From: Candidatus Woesearchaeota archaeon
Lineage (GTDB): Archaea; Nanobdellota; Nanobdellia; Woesearchaeales; ARS49
NCBI GenBank assembly: GCA_014729555.1
Contig: WJJT01000054.1
Location: 1-51,245 of the forward strand
DNA: 51,245 nucleotides
Direction: 5' to 3'
In this document: one piece after another, positions 25,976 through 33,454 of the stretch
Layout of the letters: every line of letters starts with the position of its first letter
How positions within the stretch are numbered: position 1 is the stretch's first letter
The notes under the pieces: generated by a model
The model's input: the letters and a program-made list of their open reading frames with translations, nothing else
Told to the model about the DNA's origin: nothing
Databases searched by the model: none
Made by a program: the position numbers and the translations under genes

Positions 25976-26731
25976 ATGTGGGTACACAACCTAAATCCTG
26001 TAATATTCTCACTAGGGCCTCTTGAAGTAAGATGGTACGGCCTGATGTATGTTCTAAGCTTTATTGTAATTTACTTATATGCACGGGCAGCTGTAAAGCA
26101 AAACAAGCTAAAAATTTCCATGAAAGAACTGGATGACTTAATGATAATGCTAGTGGCAGCCTTGATAATAGGGGCAAGGCTTGGAGAGGTATTGTTCTAC
26201 AATCCTTCATATTACATTGCCAATCCTTCTGAAATCATAGCAATATGGCACGGCGGGCTGAGCTTTCACGGCGGATTAATAGGAGTACTTATTATCGGAT
26301 ATGTATTTGCAAGAAAGAAAAAAATAAGTTTTCTTCAATTATGTGATGTGTTTGTAGTTCCATTAGCACTAGCACAAGTATTTGGCAGAATCGGAAATTT
26401 CATCAATGGAGAATTGTATGGAAGAGTGACTACATTACCCTGGGGAATAAAGTTTCCCTCTGCAGAGGGATTCAGGCACCCATCACAGCTCTATGAAGCA
26501 GCGTATGATTTATTGATATTCGGATTCTTGTTCTTCCAACGCAACCTCAAAAGAAAACCAGGATACTTACTGGGCTGGTTCTTGGTATTGTATTCTGTAT
26601 TCAGATTCTTCACAGAATATGTCAGAGAGCCAGACTTTATGGTAGGGCCATTGACAATAGGACAAGTATTGAATATTCCTATGTTCATAGCAGGAGCTTA
26701 TTTGCTTTATAGGATTAGAAAGAAAAGCTAA
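25976..26731 (+). CDS. lgt: Prolipoprotein diacylglyceryl transferase
   Basis: A 251-residue membrane enzyme that moves a diacylglyceryl group from a phospholipid to the lipobox Cys of preprolipoproteins. Family marks are complete: GARLGEVLFYN (66-76), WHGGLSFHGG with His98, the Lgt signature GRIGNFINGELYGR (137-150; Arg138 and Asn141 match E. coli Arg143 and Asn146), RHPSQLYEA, and YVREPD near the end. Seven membrane helices are expected. This is a bacterial-type enzyme that is rare in Archaea. Codon use is like that of neighbouring genes. At least seven lipobox proteins in this window are candidate substrates. No Lsp gene was seen here. Confidence 0.93.
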   Translation: MWVHNLNPVIFSLGPLEVRWYGLMYVLSFIVIYLYARAAVKQNKLKISMKELDDLMIMLVAALIIGARLGEVLFYNPSYYIANPSEIIAIWHGGLSFHGGLIGVLIIGYVFARKKKISFLQLCDVFVVPLALAQVFGRIGNFINGELYGRVTTLPWGIKFPSAEGFRHPSQLYEAAYDLLIFGFLFFQRNLKRKPGYLLGWFLVLYSVFRFFTEYVREPDFMVGPLTIGQVLNIPMFIAGAYLLYRIRKKS

Positions 26732-27342
26732 AGTAATCTCTCCAGAACAGGCCAGACAGCCTCAAAAATCAACTTATGACCTTCTGTATTTGGGTGAAGA
26801 CCGTCTATCAAATGCTTTTTGTCCATGCCAAAAATATCCACAAAAACCACTTGATTCTCTTTACAGACCTCTTTTGCAATCTCATTATATTGCTTTGCAA
26901 ACTCGTTTTTGTAAGAACACTCCTGCAACCAAGGAACAGGATCTACTCTGGACTCATCAACACCTGCAGAACCAACAAAAAGCATCTTTGCCTTGAAAGT
27001 TTTAGCAATCTTGAATAGTTCCTGCAGATTTTTATTGTACTCTTCTGGAGAAACCCAGTGCTCTTTTTTCTTGTTGTTAAACAAAGAATCATTATCCCCT
27101 ATAGAAAATACGAAAATAGTATCTCCGCCATACACAATCCTTGGCTTTGTCTCTGACTCAAAACGCTTAAGCAAACCTTTAGAAGTATCACCATCAACAC
27201 CAAGAGGATGCGCAAGCCAAGAAAAATCAGGATCTTCTAAAAACTTTTGGTGTATCTCTTGTTTAATCCTGTCTGCCCAGCCGCCTTTTGCATCCCATGC
27301 ACCATAAACAATACTGTCTCCGAAAATAAGTATTTGTGACAT
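26728..27342 (-). CDS. SGNH/GDSL-family hydrolase
   Basis: A 204-residue esterase-like protein. Block I is FGDSIVYG with the catalytic Ser; SIGDND supplies the oxyanion-hole Asn; the end DGLHPNTEGH carries the Asp and His. It would cleave an ester of unknown kind, such as a lipid or acylated sugar. It overlaps the convergent lgt stop by 4 bases and starts 3 bases after the phosphoesterase upstream in the same operon. Confidence 0.87.
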   Translation of the reverse strand: MSQILIFGDSIVYGAWDAKGGWADRIKQEIHQKFLEDPDFSWLAHPLGVDGDTSKGLLKRFESETKPRIVYGGDTIFVFSIGDNDSLFNNKKKEHWVSPEEYNKNLQELFKIAKTFKAKMLFVGSAGVDESRVDPVPWLQECSYKNEFAKQYNEIAKEVCKENQVVFVDIFGMDKKHLIDGLHPNTEGHKLIFEAVWPVLERLL

Positions 27343-27345
27343 TTT

Positions 27346-27834
27346 TTAAAACTCCTCAATCTCAATCTTATCTGTATCTGTGTCCCAGATTGCAAAGCTT
27401 GGCTTGCCTAATCTACCCATTATCTCTCCAGGATTAACAAATAATGTTTTGCCAATCTTCTTTATATTGCTTTTGTGTTCATGGCCATAGAAAACAATGT
27501 CAAACCTGCCAGACTTTGCCAATTCCTCTGCTTTTGCAGGCATATGACAGATGGCAATCTTTTTTCCTGCTAATTCGAATTCTGCAATATCGCCATACAA
27601 CGTAACGTTTTCTGCTTCATCAGCCAATTGCTTAGTTGCTTCCCTGTCATCAATATTGCCATAAACACAGTGAACAGGCTTACCAAACTTAGCCAAGTAA
27701 TCCTTGATGATAAAAGGGGCGCATAAATCACCGCAGTGAAACAAGGCAGCAACATTCTTCTCCTTAAGGATATTTAGTGCCTTTTCAAGGTTCCAGATAT
27801 TATCATGACTGTCGCTTATAACTCCAATTATCAT
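27346..27834 (-). CDS. Metallophosphoesterase (YfcE/MJ0936 type)
   Basis: A 162-residue calcineurin-like phosphoesterase with metal ligands SDSHDN, HCGDL, GNIDD (Asn/Asp), CHMP and GHEHKSN. Close families hydrolyse phosphodiesters and cyclic nucleotides. A TATA-like TTTTATAG about 25 bases ahead suggests a leaderless message. It heads an operon with the SGNH hydrolase. Confidence 0.9.
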   Translation of the reverse strand: MIIGVISDSHDNIWNLEKALNILKEKNVAALFHCGDLCAPFIIKDYLAKFGKPVHCVYGNIDDREATKQLADEAENVTLYGDIAEFELAGKKIAICHMPAKAEELAKSGRFDIVFYGHEHKSNIKKIGKTLFVNPGEIMGRLGKPSFAIWDTDTDKIEIEEF

Positions 27835-27871
27835 GACATATCTGAATAGGGCGTTCTATAAAAGATTTTCG

Positions 27872-27919
27872 CCGAAAAATTAATTTTTCGGTGAATTTGG
27901 AAATGCAAAGCATTTCCAA
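27872..27919. promoter_or_regulatory. Two perfect inverted repeats between divergent genes
   Basis: CCGAAAAATT/AATTTTTCGG is a gapless 20-base palindrome (27872-27891). TTGGAAATGC/GCATTTCCAA with a 3-base centre follows (27897-27919). They lie between the phosphoesterase start (27834, minus) and the TATA (27934-27941) of the lipoprotein at 27964. Dimeric regulator binding sites are a reasonable guess. Confidence 0.45.
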
Positions 27920-27963
27920 TTTTCGCAGAAAAGTTTAAATAAACCACTGCCAAACCACAAAGC

Positions 27964-28308
27964 ATGAAAACAATACAGTTACTAACAATAACAAGCCTAT
28001 TGCTTATATTGACAGCATGTGTTCCGCCTGCAGAAGAGCTTGCAGGCATTAATGATACAGAGAGCAAAACAGTGCCAAAAGAACCAGAAGTCGAGGTAAA
28101 ACAGGAGATAACAATAGTGCCAGAAGTGCCTGAAGAAAACAAAACTGTTATTAAAAACATCACAAACACAACACAAAACACAACAGTGCCGCCAATAACA
28201 ACAGCAGCACAAACACAGCCGCCGCAGATAGCAGGCAAAACAATTGTTTACCAAGGCGGAGCAATAGAGATGGGAGAAGGAGAATCAGCCAGAATCATAA
28301 TAAAATAA
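27964..28308 (+). CDS. Small predicted lipoprotein with Thr/Pro-rich linker
   Basis: 114 residues. Signal peptide MKTIQLLTITSLLLILTAC with lipobox LTAC (Cys19). A Glu/Pro/Val-rich then Thr/Asn/Pro-rich low-complexity linker follows, with many possible N-glycosylation sequons (NIT, NTT). A short end domain reads VYQGGAIEMGEGESARI. TATA is 27 bases upstream, so it is leaderless. Next comes thioredoxin reductase, 13 bases on. Confidence 0.68.
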   Translation: MKTIQLLTITSLLLILTACVPPAEELAGINDTESKTVPKEPEVEVKQEITIVPEVPEENKTVIKNITNTTQNTTVPPITTAAQTQPPQIAGKTIVYQGGAIEMGEGESARIIIK

Positions 28309-28321
28309 AAAGGGTGATATG

Positions 28322-29230
28322 ATGGTAGTCTATGACACAATAATCGTAGGAGCAGGGCCTGCAGGGCTCTCAGCCGCAATATATGCAGCAAGACAAAAAA
28401 TGAAATTCCTTGTTCTCACAAAAGACATAGGAGGCCAGACACTCTGGAGCACAGAAGTAGGCAATTATCTCGGATTCCACTTATTGACAGGAGAGGAGCT
28501 TGTAAAAAAATTCGAAGAACACCTGGAAGACTATGACATACAAGTAAAAGAGCAAGAGCCTGTCAAAGAAATCAAGAAAAGCAAGAAAAAATTCAAGGTA
28601 AAGACAGACAAGAAAACATACGAGACAAAGACAGCCATAATAGCATCAGGAAAACACCCAAGATACCTTAAAGTGCCAGGAGAAAAAGAATATTACGGCA
28701 AAGGCGTGGCATACTGCGCAACCTGCGACGCCCCGCTATACAAAGACAAGACAGTGGCAGTAGTAGGAGGGGGCAACTCAGCAATAGAGGCAGCAATGAT
28801 ACTTGAAAAATACGCCAAAAAAATATACCTGCTGGTGAGAGGAGACAAATTACAGGGAGAGCCAGTGCTAATGGACAAAATAGACAAGATGAAAAAACTG
28901 ACAATGATAACAAATGCAGACACAAAAGAAATAAAAGGCAACAAATTTGTCACAGAGCTTGTCTATGACCAAAAAGGAAAAGAAAAAAGCATCAAAACAG
29001 AAGGAGTATTTGTGGAAATAGGACTCATACCAAACTCAGACATGATAGACTTTGTCAAGAAAAACAAAAAAGGAGAGATAAAAGTAGACAAGGAAATGCA
29101 CACATCAGAAGAAGGCGTATTTGCAGCAGGAGATGTAAACGACGGCACAGAAAAACAGATAATAGTGGCAGCAGGAGAGGGCTGTGTTGCGTTATTAGAA
29201 GCAGTAAGATACCTTCAAAAACAGGAATGA
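28322..29230 (+). CDS. trxB: Thioredoxin reductase (FAD/NAD(P) pyridine nucleotide-disulfide oxidoreductase)
   Basis: A 302-residue protein: FAD motif IIVGAGPAGLSAAIYAA, redox pair CATC (YCATCDAP), NAD(P) motif VAVVGGGNSAIEAA, and C-terminal GVFAAGDVND. It keeps thioredoxin/glutaredoxin reduced, possibly including the glutaredoxin at 15220-15528. ATG 28322 is chosen over 28319 because GGTGA (28313-28317) is then four bases away. A short decayed copy of part of this gene appears at 34617-34690. Confidence 0.92.
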   Translation: MVVYDTIIVGAGPAGLSAAIYAARQKMKFLVLTKDIGGQTLWSTEVGNYLGFHLLTGEELVKKFEEHLEDYDIQVKEQEPVKEIKKSKKKFKVKTDKKTYETKTAIIASGKHPRYLKVPGEKEYYGKGVAYCATCDAPLYKDKTVAVVGGGNSAIEAAMILEKYAKKIYLLVRGDKLQGEPVLMDKIDKMKKLTMITNADTKEIKGNKFVTELVYDQKGKEKSIKTEGVFVEIGLIPNSDMIDFVKKNKKGEIKVDKEMHTSEEGVFAAGDVNDGTEKQIIVAAGEGCVALLEAVRYLQKQE

Positions 29231-29309
29231 TTAAGGATTTTAGAAAGATATATAAATAAGCTCATTTTTAAACAAGACACCAAAGACCAAAAAGGGGGAT
29301 CTTTTAATT

Positions 29310-29528
29310 ATGGCTGTAAAACGAGCTACAACTATTCCTAAAGCACCGCTTGCAAGAATAATGATGCAGTCAGGAGCACAAAGAATAAGCTCAGATGCAC
29401 TGGACGTTCTTGTAGAGGTATTAGAAGACAAAGCACTAGAGATAGCAAACCAGGCAGTAAAGATATCAAAACACGCAGGAAGAAAAACAGTGAATGACGG
29501 AGACATCAGGCTGGCAGCAAAAAAATAA
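29310..29528 (+). CDS. Archaeal histone (HMfB-like)
   Basis: A 72-residue histone fold: three helices with the family residues IPKAPLARIMMQSGAQRISS, the middle helix DALDVLVEVLEDKALEIA, and RKTVNDGDIRLAAKK. It lacks tails and would form dimers and stacked multimers that wrap DNA. A TATA box (ATATATAAATAAG near 29248) and GGGGGA before the ATG support its start. Confidence 0.96.
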   Translation: MAVKRATTIPKAPLARIMMQSGAQRISSDALDVLVEVLEDKALEIANQAVKISKHAGRKTVNDGDIRLAAKK

Positions 29529-29951
29529 CTATTTTCTCTTCATGTAAATTATTTCATCCCTGTCAAACAACCTTGCAAAAAAATTATACAGCTCTGCCCT
29601 CTTCAGAGGCCAGGGAGCTTTTTTCCTTGTAATCTTCTTAAAACCAAACTTTTCATAATACTGCTCAAGATGAGGAAGGCAAATCAAGTAAAGCCTGCTG
29701 TATTTCTTAAGAACATTATTCAGAAGCTTAGCCATGTAGCCGCGCCTCCTGAAAGGCTTTGTTGTTATGACAATACCCAACTCCTTAACCCTGCCAAAAT
29801 TCTTGATACAGCAGATAGAAATAAGCTTATTCTTGTCAAAAAGCATGTACACCTTTGCATTCATGAATATAGCAAGAGTATCCATCCATTCAGTGATTAT
29901 AAGCCAAATAACCCTGGGCTGGCACAGTATCCTGCTTTCAACTATCTTCAT
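29529..29951 (-). CDS. GNAT-family N-acetyltransferase
   Basis: 140 residues with the acetyl-CoA loop in ELGIVITTKPFRRRGYMAKL and the C-terminal strand/helix LPHLEQYYEKFGFKKI typical of GNAT proteins. The acceptor is unknown. ATG 29951 is preferred: a TATATAAA-type box lies about 27 bases ahead, whereas ATG 30005 would lie upstream of the transcription start. Its stop abuts the histone stop, and the two genes converge. Confidence 0.78.
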   Translation of the reverse strand: MKIVESRILCQPRVIWLIITEWMDTLAIFMNAKVYMLFDKNKLISICCIKNFGRVKELGIVITTKPFRRRGYMAKLLNNVLKKYSRLYLICLPHLEQYYEKFGFKKITRKKAPWPLKRAELYNFFARLFDRDEIIYMKRK

Positions 29952-30006
29952 AATCAAGCATAAAAGCAGAGGTTTTATATAAAAATTAGGTATTTTCACC
30001 AGCAAT

Positions 30007-30174
30007 GGGCTGGTAGTTCAACCTGGTAGAATGCTCCGCTGGCAGCGGAGAGGCTGCGGGTTCAAAAGCGAGAGACTGCACTCTACGCGTACTGGCGTAC
30101 GGTTGGGCATTCCTACAGAAGCCCAACAGGACTCTGGAATATGTGATCTCTTGTTGAAGGTCCCGCCCAGTCCA
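30007..30174 (+). tRNA. tRNA-Ala(GGC) with a large T-loop intron
   Basis: GGGCTGG pairs with CCAGTCC, including the G3-U70 pair that marks tRNA-Ala. The anticodon arm is CTCCG, CTGGCAG, CGGAG (anticodon GGC). T stem GCGGG/CCCGC encloses TTCAAA, an insert of about 94 bases (30067-30160), and a final T. The intron ends TTGAAGG, complementary to the T-loop TTCAA. Discriminator A is at 30174; CCA is not encoded. Confidence 0.88.
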
Positions 30175-30196
30175 TACTTTATATCGATACCTTTTT

Positions 30197-30215
30197 AAAG
30201 GATAAGTAATCCTTT
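30197..30215 (+). promoter_or_regulatory. Hairpin in the leader of the HAD gene
   Basis: AAAGGAT (30197-30203) and ATCCTTT (30209-30215) form a perfect 7-bp stem just before GGGGGA and ATG 30232. It may end the tRNA-Ala transcript or affect translation of the next gene. Confidence 0.35.
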
Positions 30216-30231
30216 AGTTGCTGGGGGAAAA

Positions 30232-30870
30232 ATGGCAAAAGCAGTATTATTTGATTTTTGGGGGACATTAGTAGAAAACGGGACCTATTCTCCTCTAAGG
30301 CAGACTTATAATATACTTAGAGTAAGAATGAAATTCTCAGATTTTGTGATAAAAACAGAAGAAGTTCTAATGACAAAACCCTATGAAGACCAAAAAACAG
30401 CATTCACAGAGGTCTGCAAGGCATTCAACATAGAGCCAAAACCATTCATAATAGACAAACTCATAGGAGTATGGAACAAAAACAAACTATTAGCAAAACT
30501 ATACCCAGAGACAATAGACGTGCTGGAAGACCTTAAAAAGAAAAAATACAAGCTTGCAATAATATCAAACTGCCCAAACAACTCAGTAGAGCCTGTAATC
30601 GAAAAATTCGGGCTGGGAAAATACTTTGATGCAGTAATGCTGAGCTGGCAGACAGGCCACCTGAAAACAGACACAGAATTATTTGAAGAAACACTCAAAA
30701 AACTAAAAGCCAAGAAAGAAGACACACTAATGGTCGGAGACAGCATACCAACAGACATAGAGGGGGCAAAAAAGGCAGGAGTAAACGCAATACTCGTCGA
30801 CAGAAAAGGAAAAAAAGAGTGGCCTGAAAAGATAAAAGACCTGACAGAAGTAAAGAATGTTCTACCATGA
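30232..30870 (+). CDS. HAD-superfamily hydrolase
   Basis: A 212-residue phosphatase-like protein. Motif I FDFWGTLV keeps the nucleophile Asp but has Trp at the +2 position, where phosphatases normally have the acid/base Asp. Motif II is IISNCPNN, motif III uses Lys in LKTDTELF, motif IV is MVGDSIPTDIEGAKKAG. It probably acts on small phosphoesters; the WGT variant also occurs in other HAD members. The ATGA overlap couples it to the next hydrolase. Confidence 0.85.
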   Translation: MAKAVLFDFWGTLVENGTYSPLRQTYNILRVRMKFSDFVIKTEEVLMTKPYEDQKTAFTEVCKAFNIEPKPFIIDKLIGVWNKNKLLAKLYPETIDVLEDLKKKKYKLAIISNCPNNSVEPVIEKFGLGKYFDAVMLSWQTGHLKTDTELFEETLKKLKAKKEDTLMVGDSIPTDIEGAKKAGVNAILVDRKGKKEWPEKIKDLTEVKNVLP

Positions 30871-31613
30871 AAAAAGAAATAAGCTTCAAGAACAACAAAG
30901 GACAGACACTAATGGGATACCTTTATGTTCCTGAAGAAAAATACAAATCAAAATATCCTGCAGTTATTGTTTGTCATGGTTTAGGCGGAAACAAGGATGC
31001 GCAGAACAAAGTTGAGCTTTCTGAAGCGCTGTATAAACAAGGATTTGTTGCCCTGAGATTTGACTACAGCGGACACGGAAAAAGCGAAGGAAACTATGAA
31101 GACACCACAGTAACACAAATAATAAAAGACATACAATCAGCAATAGAGGCGCTGTATTCTCTTGAAAAAGTAGACAGAAAAAGACTGGGCTTAGTTGGGC
31201 ACAGCATAGGCGCAGTTGCAGCAATAATAGAGGCAGCAAAAGACAGCAGAATAAAATCAGCAGCAGCAATAGGAGCATTCTGCGAGCCAATGAAACCACT
31301 AAAAGCCTGCATAAAAAACAAAAAAGAATGCGAGGCATGGGCAGGCAAAGGAATAATAGAAGTAGAAGGCGGCCAGCTGAAATACGATTTCCTAAAAGAC
31401 TTTAAAAAATATAACCTACTGAATTTAGCCAAGAAAATAAAGATACCCTTTCTGCTTGTTCACGGAGCAAATGACCACATAGTAGCGCAAAAACAAGCAC
31501 AAACAATAGCAAAAACAGCAAAACTGCCAATCAAAATCGTGGAAGAAACACACATATTTGACAAAAAAGCAATAGAACAAGCAGTTGAATGGTTCAAAAA
31601 AACACTGAGGTGA
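30867..31613 (+). CDS. Alpha/beta hydrolase
   Basis: A 248-residue serine hydrolase: oxyanion region HGLGGNKD, nucleophile elbow GHSIGAVAA with the catalytic Ser, acid Asp in VHGANDHIV, and His in EETHIFD. It resembles dienelactone hydrolase and small esterases; substrate unknown. It is translationally coupled to the HAD gene and followed by a HIT protein. Confidence 0.87.
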   Translation: MKKEISFKNNKGQTLMGYLYVPEEKYKSKYPAVIVCHGLGGNKDAQNKVELSEALYKQGFVALRFDYSGHGKSEGNYEDTTVTQIIKDIQSAIEALYSLEKVDRKRLGLVGHSIGAVAAIIEAAKDSRIKSAAAIGAFCEPMKPLKACIKNKKECEAWAGKGIIEVEGGQLKYDFLKDFKKYNLLNLAKKIKIPFLLVHGANDHIVAQKQAQTIAKTAKLPIKIVEETHIFDKKAIEQAVEWFKKTLR

Positions 31614-31618
31614 TTTCT

Positions 31619-32029
31619 ATGGACTGCGTATTTTGTAAAATTGTAAAAGGAGATATTCCTTGCCAGAAATTGTATGAGAATGACAAAATACTTGCGTTTC
31701 TTGACATAAGCCCAATACACAAAGGGCACACACTAATTATTCCTAAAGAGCACCATGAAAACATACTAGACATGCCAGATGAAACACTCGCAGAACTGGC
31801 AAAAACAACCAAAAAAATCTCAAAAGCAGTCAAAGAAGCAACAAATGCAGACGGGTTCAATGTAACACAGAACAACGGAGCAGCAGCAGGACAGGCAGTA
31901 TTCCACTTCCACACACACATAATCCCCAGATTTGATGGAGACGGGCTAAAAACCTGGCCACACAAAGACATTCCAGAAGAGGAAATGAAGCGAATACAGG
32001 AAGATATAGCAAGTTTTTTAAAAGATTAA
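31619..32029 (+). CDS. HIT-family nucleotide-binding hydrolase
   Basis: A 136-residue Hint-type protein. CVFCKI begins it, and the histidine triad HFHTHIIPRF carries the nucleophile His. It would hydrolyse AMP attached to lysine or other nucleotidyl adducts. ATG 31619 has GAGGTGA at 31607-31613; the in-frame start at 31589 lies inside the upstream gene. Confidence 0.92.
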   Translation: MDCVFCKIVKGDIPCQKLYENDKILAFLDISPIHKGHTLIIPKEHHENILDMPDETLAELAKTTKKISKAVKEATNADGFNVTQNNGAAAGQAVFHFHTHIIPRFDGDGLKTWPHKDIPEEEMKRIQEDIASFLKD

Positions 32030-32048
32030 TATATTTTCTCCAATTAGT

Positions 32049-32200
32049 GGCGGCGTAGCTTAGCCTGGTATAGTACTGCGCTCATGAATGTTTTTCTTGA
32101 GCTATGAGGTTTTTAACCAATGATTACAAGAAAGCAGTGCAACGCAGGGGTCCCGAGAGGTATATACAAATATCCGGGAATTCAAATCTCGGCGCCGCCA
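32049..32200 (+). tRNA. tRNA with CAU anticodon (elongator Met or Ile2) with two introns
   Basis: GGCGGCG pairs with CGCCGCC (32193-32199), discriminator A. Anticodon stem CTGCG/CGCAG holds the loop CTCATG plus A, interrupted by an intron of about 55 bases (32087-32141) at the usual 37/38 place. A second insert of about 23 bases (32158-32180) lies at the T-stem/T-loop border before TTCAAAT and CTCGG; its exact ends are uncertain. G1 and the stem are unlike an initiator tRNA. Met or Ile2 identity cannot be settled here. The 3' end overlaps the antisense endonuclease gene. Confidence 0.85.
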
Positions 32201-32943
32201 TTTTTAATATCATACAGGTTTATTTTTCCATCTAAGATTAAATTCTTTTGTTCGTAATTTAAATTAGCTGGGCAGAATCCAAATTTCTTCCAAATCCTAT
32301 ATTTCAGAAGGTGTTTTTCATTTCTTAAACCAATTATTTTCAAATATCTTTCAACATTTTTGACTCCGTTAAGCGATAAAACCCATGTTTTGTTAGGGCG
32401 AGCTTTGCTTTCTTTTTCTTCGTTAAAAGATGCATTCAATTGAAATTTTTCCAATAGTTTCGCAACTTGTTGAATAAGTGGTTTAGATTTAGATGTCAAA
32501 CGAAGTTCTGGATAAGAATGATATTTTCCTTTAAAGGGTTTTCTAAATTTTAAGTAACCATCTGTATCGAACAATCCTCTGATACACGCTATTGTGAATT
32601 TTTTATCAGATAAAACCCATGCAGGAATTTGCATATCTGTCTTTGGACCTAAAGGCAATCCCATTCTTTTCTTGAATAAAATCAAAGACTTGCGATGATA
32701 TTTCATTTCAACAGTATTTTTCCTAATGTGTATATGAGAGGGAAAAATATTATACAGTTTTTTGATTAATTCTTTTACAAATTCGCTATATGCCACATCA
32801 TTTATCGCATCTGCAGAGTATGAAAAAGTATTATTGTTATATTTAGGATAAATATTCATGAAGCCATCTCCAATATGAATTCCTGTTTCTTCTGCCAGTT
32901 CTTCACTATATTCTGTCGGTAATTTTAATTTGTATTTTACCAT
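32182..32943 (-). CDS. LAGLIDADG homing endonuclease
   Basis: A 253-residue protein with two LAGLIDADG helices, EETGIHIGDG near residue 20 and CIRGLFDTDG near 115, so it should act as a monomer cutting a long asymmetric site. Such genes usually sit inside introns or inteins. This one stands alone, with its own TATA-like box and leaderless start. Its last codons (NGGAEI, stop) are antisense to the T arm and acceptor of the tRNA ending at 32200. Codon use (ATT, AAA, TTT) differs from the ATA-rich neighbours and suggests transfer. Confidence 0.85.
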   Translation of the reverse strand: MVKYKLKLPTEYSEELAEETGIHIGDGFMNIYPKYNNNTFSYSADAINDVAYSEFVKELIKKLYNIFPSHIHIRKNTVEMKYHRKSLILFKKRMGLPLGPKTDMQIPAWVLSDKKFTIACIRGLFDTDGYLKFRKPFKGKYHSYPELRLTSKSKPLIQQVAKLLEKFQLNASFNEEKESKARPNKTWVLSLNGVKNVERYLKIIGLRNEKHLLKYRIWKKFGFCPANLNYEQKNLILDGKINLYDIKNGGAEI

Positions 32944-33082
32944 GTCAAATAGTTTAGAATTACGTCTTTAAATAGTCTACGAGAACCTGTCCAGTGACCT
33001 GTGATTATTTGGGAAAAAATCGAAAAATTTTCGGAAAATTAAGTAACTTTTAAAAACACCCATATGTTTTCTTACTTCTATG

Positions 33083-33140
33083 CCGTGGCACAACCGTGGC
33101 AAACTTTTAAAAAAAAAGTTTGATCAAAACTCTTCAAGCA
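33083..33140 (+). pseudogene. Strongly decayed 5' tRNA fragment with AACTTTT hairpin
   Basis: GCCGTGGCACAACCGTGGC resembles the start and D arm of the tRNA-Ser-like copy at 33187. It is followed by an AAACTTTT/AAAAGTTT inverted repeat. A similar arrangement (tRNA start fragment then AACTTTT hairpin) lies before tRNA-Glu at 49710. Confidence 0.35.
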
Positions 33141-33186
33141 GGATCTGCGATCCCGCGATATGCGGATTGTGCTACGCAATAGCTAT

Positions 33187-33292
33187 GCCGGCGTGGTACA
33201 ACCTGGTACTGCGCGAGACTGGAAAATTGGAACCCGTTCCAAATTCTTGGAAAAAGGGGTTTCCAAGAAATCACGTTTCCTTCGGGATACCC
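33187..33292 (+). pseudogene. Decayed tRNA-Ser(GGA) copy
   Basis: It shares the D arm (CAACCTGGTA), anticodon loop CTGGAAA and variable arm (TTTCCTTCGGGATA) with the intact tRNA-Ser at 33312. The anticodon stem is broken by an insert with two perfect hairpins (TTGGAAC/GTTCCAA and TTCTTGGAAA/TTTCCAAGAA). No T arm or 3' acceptor strand is present. Confidence 0.55.
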
Positions 33293-33311
33293 AAAAAAAA
33301 TCGCCTCCAAT

Positions 33312-33395
33312 GCCGCAGTCGCATAACCTGGTATTGCGCAGGACTGGAAATCCTGTTTCCTTCGGGATATCCCGGTTCAAATCCGGGCTGCGGCG
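33312..33395 (+). tRNA. tRNA-Ser(GGA)
   Basis: Acceptor GCCGCAG/CTGCGGC, anticodon arm CAGGA, CTGGAAA, TCCTG (anticodon GGA), a long class II variable arm, T arm CCCGG TTCAAAT CCGGG, and discriminator G typical of archaeal tRNA-Ser. It has no intron and no encoded CCA. Confidence 0.93.
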
Positions 33396-33454
33396 TTTAT
33401 ATCCATAAAATTTTTATATTTTAATCAATTAAACACTAATAAGGAGGTTTTAAA

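Noticed and set aside
32049-32200. Initiator tRNA-Met
   Set aside because: It has G1-C72 and a CTGCG/CGCAG anticodon stem, without the A1-U72 pair and three G-C pairs expected of archaeal initiators.
33187-33292. Functional intron-bearing or split tRNA-Ser half
   Set aside because: No matching 3' acceptor strand or T arm is found downstream and the anticodon stem is broken; decay is the simpler reading, though expression has not been tested.
33080-33424. Protein-coding reading frame of 114 codons
   Set aside because: It runs through tRNA-Ser and its decayed copies; frame openness comes from RNA sequence, and the product has no protein-like pattern.
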